Shown here in pieces: positions 9,901 through 17,967 of a stretch of 56,005 nt of DNA. The stretch's first letter is position 1. Every line of letters starts with the position of its first letter. Source of the DNA: Archaeoglobales archaeon (GTDB taxonomy: Archaea; Halobacteriota; Archaeoglobi; Archaeoglobales; Archaeoglobaceae); the NCBI GenBank assembly GCA_003662995.1, contig QMZC01000002.1, positions 1-56,005 of the forward strand, in the 5' to 3' direction. The notes under the pieces are model-generated. The model made no database searches. It saw nothing but the letters and a program-made list of their open reading frames with translations, and was not told where the DNA came from. The position numbers and the translations under genes are program-made.

Positions 9901-10346
9901 TTTTTGTCAATCCTAACCTTAGCAATTCCTTCTATTGGGGCAGCAACAACACCTTCAGTCAAAATCGCTACTGAAGTTCTTATTGCCAAATCTATCAATT
10001 TTTCTTTATCGAATTCACCAAACTTACCATCAACAATCTCTCCAGCAATCTTAAAGCACATCTCCTCCCTTTCTACCCCCTTTTCCTCCAACTCAAGAAT
10101 CCTGTTGGCTAAACCTTTTAACCCAATCAACTTTTCAACCCTCTCAGCCATGTTTCTTGCAATTGGAATCTCGACATCCAAAGATGGGTCGTATCCTTTA
10201 CTCCTCGCAGCTTTTGCAATTTCGTAAGCCTCATTTAGAGCATCAAAAAGGGAGGAGTGATAATCTTTAATCTCGTTAATGAGCCTATAATCTTGATTTT
10301 CCTCTTGCTCAATCACTGGAAAAAATTTGTCTAAGGTAAGGTGCAT
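6915..10346 (-). CDS. polC: DNA polymerase D large subunit (DP2)
   Basis: The catalytic subunit of the euryarchaeal replicative polymerase PolD. The catalytic acidic motif KRRNCDGDEDCV lies near residue 887. Zinc-binding Cys clusters occur near 650-692 (CKECG, CECGG, CQNC, CKCGG) and 1060-1082 (CVKC, CIKCGG). The last residues QVKIMDFFG form a PCNA-binding PIP box (Qxx-I-xx-FF). No intein interrupts the frame. I chose the ATG at 10346 (MHLTLDKFF); the frame extends to a TTG at 10367 without support. The small subunit DP1 is not in the window. At 1143 residues it has a normal length. Confidence 0.96.
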   Translation of the reverse strand: MHLTLDKFFPVIEQEENQDYRLINEIKDYHSSLFDALNEAYEIAKAARSKGYDPSLDVEIPIARNMAERVEKLIGLKGLANRILELEEKGVEREEMCFKIAGEIVDGKFGEFDKEKLIDLAIRTSVAILTEGVVAAPIEGIAKVRIDKNFDGSQFLRIYYAGPIRSAGGTAQVISVLVGDLVRRKLGLDRFKPTEEEILRYIEEIPLYKKVANLQYLPSDEEIRLIVSNCPICIDGEPTEDAEVSGYRNLPRVETNRVRGGMALVIAEGVALKAPKLKKMVDELKLNGWEWLEKLIKKGVKEDRDAKPKPKDKYLSDIVAGRPVFSHPSRKGGFRLRYGRARNSGFATVGINPATMVILGNFIAIGTQLKVELPGKAGGVVPVTSIEGPTVRLKNGDVVKINTIKDAMKYKDEVDKVLDVGEILINYGDFLENNHPLLPSSYVYEWWIQEVKHKIPKGDYRKIGEDEALKLCDEYNIPLHPDYTYLWHDISVEEYNYLRDSIPKAKIEGKYGKSFLVIDYDAKIKEILEKLLLEHKIRDGKIVIERWKAFVRCLGLNYDLKPILQCDGGDVLELVVKLSGLDVRAKAPTRIGARMGRPEKAKERKMSPPPHILFPLGHAGGKTRDIKNAINHTSSYNAVKGEIFVELATRICKECGRINFWIRCECGGLTEQIYQCQNCKNKTKSEICKCGGETKGYQRRKVNLKVLYDKALENLGERDTFGTIKGVIGMTSKNKIPERLEKGILRAKHGVSVFKDGTIRYDMTDLPLTHFKPKEINVSVEKLKELGYSVDYKGNELKNENQIVELKCQDIILSKSAAEYLVRVANFIDDLLVKLYGLKPFYNAEKPEDLIGHLVIGLAPHTSAGVLGRIIGYTDVLAGYAHPYFHAAKRRNCDGDEDCVMLLLDGLINFSKSFLPDKRGGHMDAPLVLTAIIDPKEVDSEVHNMDVVESYPVEFYEATLSYADPKELTHLIERVEDRLQGDFKYCNLKFTHDTEDIGLGVKESAYKSLSKMQDKVKAQMEVAEKTIAVDEHDVAERVINTHFLPDIIGNLRAFSRQEFRCVKCNEKYRRIPLAGKCIKCGGNLTLTVHGGSIKKYLEISKYLIEKYNVSEYTKQRLMLIDLEIKSLFENEVKRQVKIMDFFG

Positions 10347-10625
10347 TGATGTTTGTTGGCTAAACAAATAATAACCTTTCTGGAAGTTGTGAAGGTTATT
10401 TCCAGCACGTTTCTATTTTAAAGTTTTAGTCCATTATCAATAAATAACGAGGGCAACATCAAACTTTTCAAAATAATTTATAACTATTTTTTAACAAATT
10501 TAATTTGTTTGCATATTATAATAATGATGTTTAGCCTAACGCTTTGTTAGACATTTATAAACTCATATTTTAAATTTTATTAAAAAAGAAAATTTGAAAT
10601 ACTCTGCAATTGTATTAAACATTGG
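10347..10625. other. AT-rich intergenic region upstream of polC
   Basis: 279 nt between polC (minus) and a small plus-strand membrane gene. It is AT-rich with several TATA-like stretches for both directions. A short inverted repeat CTAAC-N6-TTAG lies near 10537-10552. No RNA gene or longer ORF was seen. Confidence 0.4.
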
Positions 10626-10853
10626 ATGACTAAACACGTGTATAAGAAAAATCTAAGATTAATTTGGGGGTTAATGTGGGGAATCTCATATGGAGCGATT
10701 TTTGGAATTTTTGCAGATTGGATTGAACAAAGCTTTTATCACTTGCTAATTATAGCATTGTTGAGCGGTTTCTGGGGTGCCATTCTTATGATAGTTGTGG
10801 AGAAGTTAATAACCAACGGTTCTGGAAACAATAGGATTCTTAAGCATCAGTAA
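10626..10853 (+). CDS. Small two-helix membrane protein, unknown
   Basis: A 75-residue protein with two hydrophobic stretches (about 12-30 and 37-58), the first rich in Trp and Gly (WGLMWGISYGAIFGIF). The tail is polar. I do not recognise a family. There is no clear ribosome binding site; the ATG at 10626 may be leaderless behind the AT-rich stretch 30-60 nt upstream. It lies at the edge of the accessory patch that follows. Confidence 0.45.
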   Translation: MTKHVYKKNLRLIWGLMWGISYGAIFGIFADWIEQSFYHLLIIALLSGFWGAILMIVVEKLITNGSGNNRILKHQ

Positions 10854-11050
10854 AGCTATGGCTTATGATTAGTTTAGATGAACTACCTTCTTTTTTAAAT
10901 TTTCTCTGTATTTTTACACTATCTATGATGGTCGAAAATTATGGAACCGCTGGGCTGTATATTTCCTATCATAGACTGTTCGAAGTCTTGGAGAACGTTA
11001 GCAAGGTTTGGAGAGGGAGAATCTTAAATTGAATTCGGCTTCTCCTTTAC

Positions 11051-11112
11051 ATTCGGAGCACTCCGAATAATTCGGACTACCCTTTGCATTCATATCACCC
11101 CGAATCATTCGG
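11051..11112. repeat. Cluster of CCGAAT/ATTCGG palindromes
   Basis: Three palindromic units lie in about 60 nt. ATTCGGAG-CA-CTCCGAAT is at 11051-11068 (8-bp arms, 2-nt spacer). CCGAAT-A-ATTCGG is at 11063-11075 and CCGAAT-C-ATTCGG at 11100-11112, both perfect 13-mers with centres 37 bp apart. Decayed versions (CCCCAAATAATTCAG at about 11153-11167) continue to the right. The array is about 140 nt upstream of the Cys-rich precursor gene and could be an operator or a repeat array. Confidence 0.6.
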
Positions 11113-11252
11113 ACTGCTATAAAAATTTGGACTTCATTTAATATTTGAACCACCCCAAATAATTCAGAAATATGTAAGTAATAATAGACAATATAAAGAG
11201 AAAAAATTAAATAGTAATTATGTATTGGATATTGTAGCTGGAGGTCGATAGG

Positions 11253-12051
11253 ATGCTTAGGAAATTGGTAGCATTGTTGATGGTTTTGATGATGTTAGGG
11301 AGTGTAGTAACACCAGCGAGAGTAAGCAAAGAAGATGTGAGTTCAGGAAACATACAAACGTGGCCCGTGTATCGGATCGGAGAATATCGCGATAGTTGAA
11401 GCTAAAGGACTGGAGAAAAGCACAATTTTGGCTAAGGCTTTGAAAAGCAAGGACTTGGAAAACATTGTGGATAAGTTTGCCAGAAAAGGATACACCTCGA
11501 CTTACCGAATGCTAAAGTTGGCAAAGTCATTACTCAAAATCGCATAGCTGAAGTGGCAGTGATACCGATGAAATCGAAGCAAGGAGAGTCAGGCTGATTT
11601 ACGTTTCGGTGAATGGAGTTGTTAAGGTAAGGGCTGTTGAGGCCATCGAAAAAGCCAAAGCGAATTGTAGTTTATCGCATAGAGAATGGAAAAATTGAGA
11701 GCTACACACTACAAATTAAAGGCGAGGGGTGCACAGCTACATGTGGACTCATTTGTGGGATGTCGAGTGCTACCATATGTTTAATTTTATGTGCTGTTGT
11801 TGCAGAAAACCCAATATGCGATATCGTATGTTCAATTGCTATGGGTGATATTTGCGGTGCGGCATGTAGTTCTTGGTGCACAGGAAACGTCAATCCATGT
11901 GATGCTGGCTGTGGTGCATTTTGTTCAGGAATATGTTCGGGAATATGTTCAGCGTTAACTGGAAGATTAGGGGGTGCCTGAGCTCTCTTACTTCTGCAGC
12001 AAATATGCATGTTCTCCAAGTTGCACTGGAGCCTGTGAGGTGGTGTGTTGA
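11253..12051 (+). pseudogene. Broken Cys-rich halocin-C8-like bacteriocin precursor
   Basis: Pieces in all three frames reconstruct one secreted precursor: a signal peptide (MLRKLVALLMVLMMLGSVV, 11253 onward); a propeptide in which IVEAKGLEKSTILAKALKSK, LDLPNAKVGKVIT, VAVIPMKSK, LIYVSVNG and KPKRIVVYRIENG can be chained; then a hydrophobic Cys-rich core (about 11730-12048) with some 20 Cys, including CGAFCSGICSGICS and CSPSCTGACEVVC. Breaks fall near 11375, 11492, 11585, 11655 (A5) and 11970 (G5). A leader, a charged propeptide and a Cys-rich core match halocin-C8-type precursors. Signal peptide and core are still readable. It overlaps the downstream membrane gene start, suggesting a former operon. 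Confidence 0.55.
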
Positions 12052-12968
12052 GTAAAAACGATTTTTTAATTTTTCTTTTAAATTTTGTAGCGGGTTTGGC
12101 GGTTTTGACTGCGGTGTTTCATTATTTTCTGTCTTTACAGATTGAGAGTAGTCTCGTCGCAGCTTTGACTATGTCTTTAATTTTAGACTCCGCACATGTT
12201 TTAAGCAAAAAGATGAAACCAGTAAAAAAGGGAGACAGAATACTTTTGATCATGCTCACGCTGGTCTGCTTAATTTGCGGAAGTTTTGGCATCCACCACG
12301 TCCTCGTTCTACCACTTTTGAGCAGTTTTCTAATAGCTACAATTTTAACGATTTTAGCTGATATCGCTTACCCGATCTACATCAGGAGGGAGCCGGGAGA
12401 AAAGAAGGTTTACTCGATTAGGCAGTTCCTTCTTGACTTCTCCTTCGCACTTTTAATTTTCGCCCCAACTCATCTGTCCGGTGTGGATTTGCGGAAAAGC
12501 TTGGCTACATCTCTTTACATTTTCATCCTGATTCACTGGTATTATAACTTTTTACCTCATAGATACACTTTTACGAGAAATTTCGTGATTTTCAGGGTGG
12601 CTTTGATTTTCTTTGCAATGCTTTATGGCTGGCTTACAATGGTAAAAGCAAATCTCGCACTAAGTCTTCTTATTGCCACTCTCACATCACTCGCTTTCGA
12701 TCTCGACCGAAGAGCAAGTGTAAAATTGGCAGAGACTAAGAGTGAGGGAGAGCTTGAAGATGCAGGAAAGAGGGCTGGAGCAATATTTCAGCCTATAGGC
12801 TTGATTTACGGAATGCTTGTTGGTGTTATGGCAGCAAGCAAAATCTACGGTGTGCAGTATTTCGCTTTGTGGACGCTTGAACTTTACCGCCTCGCATATA
12901 TCTTCACGCCGATGTTTTACATACCTTTTTCCGTTCTTAGTTGGTTTATAGCTAAAAGAAAAAAGTAG
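12045..12968 (+). CDS. Polytopic membrane protein of the Cys-rich peptide locus
   Basis: A 307-residue protein with about eight hydrophobic segments and a polar loop near 225-250 (RRASVKLAETKSEGELEDAGKRAG). The GTG start at 12045 (or TTG 12048) follows GAGGTGGTG and overlaps the last codons of the Cys-rich precursor, so the two were translated together. I do not recognise a family. Position suggests immunity to, or export of, the peptide; that is inference. It is the only intact gene in the patch. Confidence 0.6.
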   Translation: MLSKNDFLIFLLNFVAGLAVLTAVFHYFLSLQIESSLVAALTMSLILDSAHVLSKKMKPVKKGDRILLIMLTLVCLICGSFGIHHVLVLPLLSSFLIATILTILADIAYPIYIRREPGEKKVYSIRQFLLDFSFALLIFAPTHLSGVDLRKSLATSLYIFILIHWYYNFLPHRYTFTRNFVIFRVALIFFAMLYGWLTMVKANLALSLLIATLTSLAFDLDRRASVKLAETKSEGELEDAGKRAGAIFQPIGLIYGMLVGVMAASKIYGVQYFALWTLELYRLAYIFTPMFYIPFSVLSWFIAKRKK

Positions 12969-12976
12969 GTAATTGA

Positions 12977-13932
12977 ATGAAGAAAATTCTGAACATTTTG
13001 ATCTTTATCTCTGCTCTTCGTAGGCTGCATCCAGCTTTCAGCGGAGCAAATAGCAAAGGAGATGCAGAAGCGCTACGAAGCTTTGGAAGACATGAGCGGA
13101 GAGTTCGTTGTGGTAACGAATTATGAGAGAAAGGAAGAGATTTACCAAGCAAAATTCTGGATGAAGAAGAACAAGTACAGGAGCGATGACGGAAAAACTC
13201 TGATGGTATCAAACGGCAGAGTGATGTGGATCTACGATAGGGAGAAGAACTAAGCCATGAGATTGAATCTCAACATCTCCGAAAAACCGCAGTTCGATTA
13301 CGGAAAGGTCGTTGAATATCTCCTTGAAAGCTACAAAGTCAAGTTACTCGGCGAGGAGAAGCTGAACAACAAAGATTGCTACATCTTGGAAGCTGAGTCG
13401 AAGGATGGTGGTGTGAAGATGAAGATTTGGGTAGACAAGGAGTTTTGGTATCCCATCAGGACGGAGGTAACCTTTGAAAGCATCTTAACCATTGTCGAAT
13501 ACAAAAATATTAGCTTTAACACTCACTTGAGCGATGATCTCTTTGAATTCAAACCACCTGAAGGTGTAAAAGTTGTTGAGAAGGAATTCAAGCTGCCGGA
13601 GAAACTCACCATCGATGAAGCCCAAAAGCGAGTTAATTTTACGATAATAATACCGAAGTACACGGCAAACTATAAATTTGACTACGCTATGGTCTTCAAC
13701 GATTTTGTTCAACTCTACTACAAGAAGGGTGATGAAGTTATGGGTAACGCATAAGCAAGAACAAACAATCAATGCCAAACGCCAAAAAAGTGAAGATAAA
13801 CAACATTGAAGGAGAAATGACAGAGATGTTCGGTAATAGAATACTGAAATTCTCTTTAAACAACTTGGAAGTAACAATAGCTGGAAAGCTCAGCAAAGAA
13901 GAAATTGTGAAAATTGCTGAGTCTATGGTTTG
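12977..13932 (+). pseudogene. Broken LolA-like / DUF4367-type lipoprotein
   Basis: The gene begins with a lipoprotein signal (MKKILNILIFIS, then after a frameshift near 13010 the lipobox LLFVGC). The body reads EMQKRYEALEDMSGEF and onward, is interrupted by an in-frame TAA at 13251-13253, continues from 13257 (KLLGEEKLNNKDCYILEAES), and shifts again near 13745 to the typical ending LSKEEIVKIAESMV. This layout is that of archaeal outer-membrane-lipoprotein-carrier-like proteins attached to the cell surface. Two indels plus one nonsense codon make decay more likely than error. It directly follows the membrane protein gene. Confidence 0.65.
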
Positions 13933-14104
13933 AGTTATTATTCCCTTAGATTGCCTTGGATTGATTGCAATATAGATTGACAGTAGTCTGTTCGCCAACT
14001 TAAAAGAATGCTCGATTTAACAATTAAATAATAAAATAATAATTAAAAAATTCTAACATCAGAAAGTTCAGAAATATTATTAAATTGCCCATACAACGCC
14101 AATT

Positions 14105-15289
14105 ATGGACTTCAAATTGAGGTGTATTGATTGCAATAAAGAGTATGAAAGGGAAGACATCTATACTTGTGAATGTGGTGGGATTTTGGAAGTAAAAATA
14201 GATTTAGATAGTGTTGATTTAGATTTCAAATTTGATGGAGACAATTTGAGGGTTTGGAAGTACGGATGTTTATTACCTGTAAGAATAAAGCCCGTGTCAT
14301 TGAGAGAGGGCGGTACACCATTGTACAACGCTGAATACCTCAACAAACAATTGGGTGTTAAAGCTTACATTAAGCATGAAGGTTTGAACCCATCAGGCTC
14401 TTTTAAGGATAGGGGAAAGACTGTTGGCGTAACAAAGGCGATAGAATTAGGAAAAAAAGCGGTTGCTTGCGCCTCGACAGGCAACACGTCAGCATCCATG
14501 GCAATGTATGCTGCCAAGGCTAATTTAAACGCTTATGTGTTGCTCCCAGCTGGAAAGGTGGCTTTAGGTAAGGTTGCCCAGGCTTTAATGCATGGTGCAA
14601 AGGTAATAGGGATTAAAGGCAATTTTGATAAGGCATTGGCATTGGTTAGGGAGATAAGCGAAAAAGAGGGGTTTTATTTGTTAAACTCTGTCAATCCCTT
14701 CAGGTTGGAGGGGCAGAAGACGATAGCATTTGAAATCGTTGATGAAATCGGCGTTCCTGATAGGGTTGTTTTGCCAGTAGGCAATGCTGGCAACATTTCT
14801 GCGATATTTAAAGGATTTAAGGAGTTGAAAGAGCTTGGTTTAATAGATTCAATACCAAAAATGACTGGTGTGCAAGCTGAGGGAGCAAATCCAATTTACA
14901 AGGCATTTGTTGAGGGTAAAAAAGACATTGAAGCCATGACTCCAGAAACGATAGCAACAGCTATAAGAATAGGGAATCCCGTAAATGCTAAAAAGGCTTT
15001 GAATGCGGTTTACGAGTCAAAGGGATTGGTAACGCAGGTTAGCGATGAGGAGATAACGAATGCTCAAAAACTATTGGCTGCTAAGGAAGGTATAGGGGTT
15101 GAGCCTGCGTCTGCTGCTAGCGTTGCTGGGTTGATTAAGCTTGTTGGTGAAGGTAGGATTGAGGGAGATGAAATAGTTGTTTGTATAACCACTGGGCATC
15201 TACTTAAAGACCCTGAAACGGTTATAAGAATTTGTGGAAGCCCAATAGAGGTTGATGCAAGTATAGGGGCAATTAAAAGGGTTTTGTAA
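14105..15289 (+). CDS. thrC: Threonine synthase
   Basis: A PLP enzyme converting O-phosphohomoserine to threonine. It has 394 residues. An N-terminal Cys pair region (CIDCNKEYEREDIYTCECGG) forms a zinc-ribbon-like start common in archaeal ThrC. PLP Lys lies in NPSGSFKDRG (about 96-105), and EPASAASVAGL near 336-346 is conserved in the family. The ATG at 14105 is in an AT-rich leader without a ribosome binding site. It stands alone, with the broken lipoprotein upstream and convergent aIF1A downstream. Confidence 0.95.
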   Translation: MDFKLRCIDCNKEYEREDIYTCECGGILEVKIDLDSVDLDFKFDGDNLRVWKYGCLLPVRIKPVSLREGGTPLYNAEYLNKQLGVKAYIKHEGLNPSGSFKDRGKTVGVTKAIELGKKAVACASTGNTSASMAMYAAKANLNAYVLLPAGKVALGKVAQALMHGAKVIGIKGNFDKALALVREISEKEGFYLLNSVNPFRLEGQKTIAFEIVDEIGVPDRVVLPVGNAGNISAIFKGFKELKELGLIDSIPKMTGVQAEGANPIYKAFVEGKKDIEAMTPETIATAIRIGNPVNAKKALNAVYESKGLVTQVSDEEITNAQKLLAAKEGIGVEPASAASVAGLIKLVGEGRIEGDEIVVCITTGHLLKDPETVIRICGSPIEVDASIGAIKRVL

Positions 15290-15341
15290 AGATTTTTTAA
15301 ATAAAGTTTAATAATTTAACATTACTTTCGCAAAACAAACA

Positions 15342-15632
15342 TTAAAACTTCAAATAACCCTTCCTCTCCAACCACTCAACCTGCGGATTTGTGAATCTCC
15401 AAACAACATCAGCTCTATTGTCTTGGAACTGCCATGGAACGATTATGACTATATCTCCTTCCCTAATCCAGATTTTCTTTCGCATCTTGCCAGGAATTCT
15501 TGCCAACCTTTCCTTGCCATCCTCACATTTAACCTTGATGTGCCCAGCACCCATCATTGAGTCAACTACCGCAAACATCTCCCCCTTATCTTTGTCTGGC
15601 AACTTTACCCTAACAACTTCCTCCTCGCTCAT
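15342..15632 (-). CDS. eif1a: Translation initiation factor aIF1A
   Basis: A 96-residue S1/OB-fold factor that helps place initiator tRNA and mRNA on the small subunit. The family core is clear: GEMFAVVDSMMGAGHIKVKC, then GKMRKKIWIREGDIVIIVPW. Its ATG follows directly on the TyrS stop (15633), so the two form an operon with tyrS first. Confidence 0.96.
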   Translation of the reverse strand: MSEEEVVRVKLPDKDKGEMFAVVDSMMGAGHIKVKCEDGKERLARIPGKMRKKIWIREGDIVIIVPWQFQDNRADVVWRFTNPQVEWLERKGYLKF

Positions 15633-16598
15633 CTAAACACTCAGCCTTTTTCTTACATCTCCAAGAATATTGTTTAAATACTTTGCTACACTCCTTTTCA
15701 AGTCTAACGGGTGTAGTTCTCCAGAAACGAAGTCCTTAGCCAAGTCTTCAAAAGATTCGTATTCTAAGTCGCCACCAAACTTCTCATCTCTCTCCACAAC
15801 TATCCTATCAAACCTTGGAAAGATGTGATATTGAACGATTTGAATTATTGGGTTGTCATCAATTTGTTTTGCCGGACAAAAAGCTTTTCTTATCTTAGTT
15901 TCAACGTTCTTTTCATCATCCCTGACAGATATATAGTTGCCCTTAGAAGAACTCATCTTTTCCCCATCTAACCCAACCAAAATTGGGGTGTGTAGGCAGA
16001 TTGGAGAAGGATAACCCAACCTCGGCAAATTTTCCCTTGCGAGCATGTGGATTTTTCTCTGGTCTATCCCACCAACAGCCAAATCAACTTTTAGATGAGC
16101 AATATCCAACGCCTGCATTAATGGATAAACCATCTGAGATACCATTGGGTCTTCTTTTCTCCTGCTAACCTCATCCATGCTCCTTCTTGCCCTATTAACG
16201 GTAGTAATCCTTGCCATTCTGTGTATGTCTAAGACGTATTCTCTGTCAAGCTGGAATTCGCTCCCCAACACAAATCTTGCTTTACTTTCATCTAAACCCA
16301 AAGCTATGAAAGCCTTTTTATTGTATTCAGCAATCTCCCTTATCTCTTCAAAGCTTCCTTTTTCATTCAAGTAAGCGTGAATGTCTGCCAACAACACAAC
16401 AATCTCAAACCCAGCATTTTGCAAGTCTATTAACTTATTCACAGTCATCATATGTCCAAGATGGATTTCTCCACTCGGTTCATACCCAACGTAAGCTCTG
16501 GGCTTATCTTTGCTTTCTAAAAGCTGTTTTAACTCCTCCTCCATCACAACTTCCACTGCATTCCTTGTAATCAACGAAATCCTAGTTTCTATGTCCAT
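15633..16598 (-). CDS. tyrS: Tyrosyl-tRNA synthetase
   Basis: A class I synthetase charging tRNA-Tyr; 321 residues, the usual compact archaeal form. The HIGH motif appears as HLGHM (about 46-50), the KMSKS motif as KMSSSKGN (about 214-221), and QALDIAHLKVDLAVGGIDQRK (about 163-183) is the tyrosine-binding region. It leads the tyrS-aIF1A operon. The ATG at 16598 is followed at once by the family N-terminal helix. Confidence 0.96.
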   Translation of the reverse strand: MDIETRISLITRNAVEVVMEEELKQLLESKDKPRAYVGYEPSGEIHLGHMMTVNKLIDLQNAGFEIVVLLADIHAYLNEKGSFEEIREIAEYNKKAFIALGLDESKARFVLGSEFQLDREYVLDIHRMARITTVNRARRSMDEVSRRKEDPMVSQMVYPLMQALDIAHLKVDLAVGGIDQRKIHMLARENLPRLGYPSPICLHTPILVGLDGEKMSSSKGNYISVRDDEKNVETKIRKAFCPAKQIDDNPIIQIVQYHIFPRFDRIVVERDEKFGGDLEYESFEDLAKDFVSGELHPLDLKRSVAKYLNNILGDVRKRLSV

Positions 16599-17194
16599 GC
16601 ATTTTGCTAAACAGAATGATTTTAAAGTTTTGCTATTTAATTGGAAATTTCTTTAAAATCCCTTAAATCCCTAAGTTGTTTTACGATTTTTGAAAATGTT
16701 TAAGTTTCGTTCTTGTAAAGTTATTTTTTAGAATACTACATTTTAAAGAGAGGTACGAGATTCTCCCAAATTTACGCTAAAACGAGGCTAGAACCTCTGA
16801 TTATCCACAGACAGACTGAGCGTTTGAGCAACATGGAATTAATTGGTGAAAACAATGAACACTTTACATAACACCAAAGGGAAAGGACTACTCGACAAGC
16901 TCCAAGAACTCATGGAGCTCAGATTCTAACGAATCTTCAGTTTTTTCAAACTTTATACAGCCATACATACACATGTTTTACACCTCTTTAATTAAAATTT
17001 TAAAATAAAATTTTTGCAAAGTTTTTGTCTCTCTCCTCCACACCTTGGCTATCACCCCCATTCTACATTATTAATCTAAATATAAATAAATTTCCTTTGA
17101 AAATGAAATTACAATTTTGAAATTACTTAAATGTGTTAATGTAAAATATTATTAATTTAAAATATTAAATAAAATCAATTATAAGTTTAGATTT
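16599..17194. other. Long AT-rich gap with a possible gene remnant
   Basis: About 600 nt with no supportable gene. The part near 16760-16930 has higher complexity and short open stretches (for example 16856-16930, ending KLQELMELRF) that look like the tail of a lost gene, but no family is recognisable. 17080-17190 is almost pure A/T and likely holds the tyrS promoter side and spacer. No tRNA-like folding was seen. Confidence 0.4.
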
Positions 17195-17452
17195 TTATTC
17201 CTGCTCTTTGTAGGCATTTAGAACAGCATTCACTATCTTTTCACGAGCCTCCTTACTGGCTGGATGGAATATGTCTTGGAATGTTCCATCCTTGTTTTTT
17301 CTACCGGGCATACTAACCCACAAACCTTTCTCACCCTCTAACACTTTAATTCCCTTGACAACAAATTCGTTGTCGAGGGAAACAGACGCATATGCCTTTA
17401 CAGCTCCCTCCCTCTTAGATTTATATATTCTAACTTCAGTTATTTCAGCCAA
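17195..17452 (-). CDS. spoVG: SpoVG family DNA/RNA-binding protein
   Basis: 85 residues matching bacterial SpoVG along the whole length: ITEVRIYKSKREGAVKAYAS, then the core LDNEFVVKGIKVLEG, GLWVSMPGRKNKDGTFQDI, and the ending HPASKEAREKIVNAVLNAY. In bacteria SpoVG binds nucleic acid and affects gene expression. It stands alone, flanked by a long AT-rich gap. The family is essentially bacterial with scattered archaeal members, so acquisition by transfer is likely. Confidence 0.85.
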   Translation of the reverse strand: MAEITEVRIYKSKREGAVKAYASVSLDNEFVVKGIKVLEGEKGLWVSMPGRKNKDGTFQDIFHPASKEAREKIVNAVLNAYKEQE

Positions 17453-17559
17453 TTTCGATTCCTCCGTTCAAGTTTCATACCCTTCTACGATTGCCCTATA
17501 TAAACCTTGCTGTTTGAATGATGGCTGGATTTGAGAATAGTAAAACAAATTTCAAATAT

Positions 17560-17967
17560 TTAAGGTTTTGAGGCAATAATTTTCTTTGCAGACATCTTTT
17601 TTAGCTTTGAACTGCCTTCAATAATTAAAAAATTCTCCGCCTCAACTGCACCAATTACAGACCCTTCCCTTATTCGAACGTTGTGCCCCTTTATATAACT
17701 CCCTTTACATCTTCCCAACACAACAACTTCTTCAGCATCTATCGAGTTAAATTTCGTGTAAGCGCCAACCACAACCTTTTTACACTTAATTGATCCTCCT
17801 ACAAAACAGTTTTTGCCCAGATAAACCTCATCAGCCTCTACGTTTCCCCAGAAATTCGTGTACATTCCTGCAACTATTTTGCCATTAAACCTGATGTGTT
17901 TATCAACAATCGAATCTTTCTTAACTATCAACGTGTTGTTCTTTTTGTCAACAATAAACCTCTTCAT
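17560..17967 (-). CDS. Beta-helix (bactofilin-like / polymer-forming) protein
   Basis: 135 residues made of short hydrophobic repeats with turns (GKIVAGMYTNFWGNVEAD, GKNCFVGGSIKCKKVVVGAY, GRCKGSYIKGHNVRI), the pattern of a small right- or left-handed beta-helix as in bactofilins. Its ATG overlaps the stop of the PUA gene by 4 nt, making it the third gene of the UppS-like/PUA operon. Its role is unknown. Confidence 0.65.
   Translation of the reverse strand: MKRFIVDKKNNTLIVKKDSIVDKHIRFNGKIVAGMYTNFWGNVEADEVYLGKNCFVGGSIKCKKVVVGAYTKFNSIDAEEVVVLGRCKGSYIKGHNVRIREGSVIGAVEAENFLIIEGSSKLKKMSAKKIIASKP

Noticed and set aside
6915-10346. Intein in the PolD large subunit, and in infB
   Set aside because: Both proteins have normal lengths and continuous family motifs with no splicing-domain sequence.
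10536-10552. CTAAC-N6-TTAG inverted repeat as a terminator or operator
   Set aside because: The arms are too short and imperfect to separate from chance in AT-rich DNA.
11051-11170. CRISPR array
   Set aside because: The palindromic units are short, degenerate and few, with irregular spacing and no spacer-like inserts; no cas genes are nearby.
13062-13754. Two separate small genes at 13062-13253 and 13257-13754
   Set aside because: They are in the same frame, separated by one TAA, and read as one LolA-like protein; neither has its own ribosome binding site.
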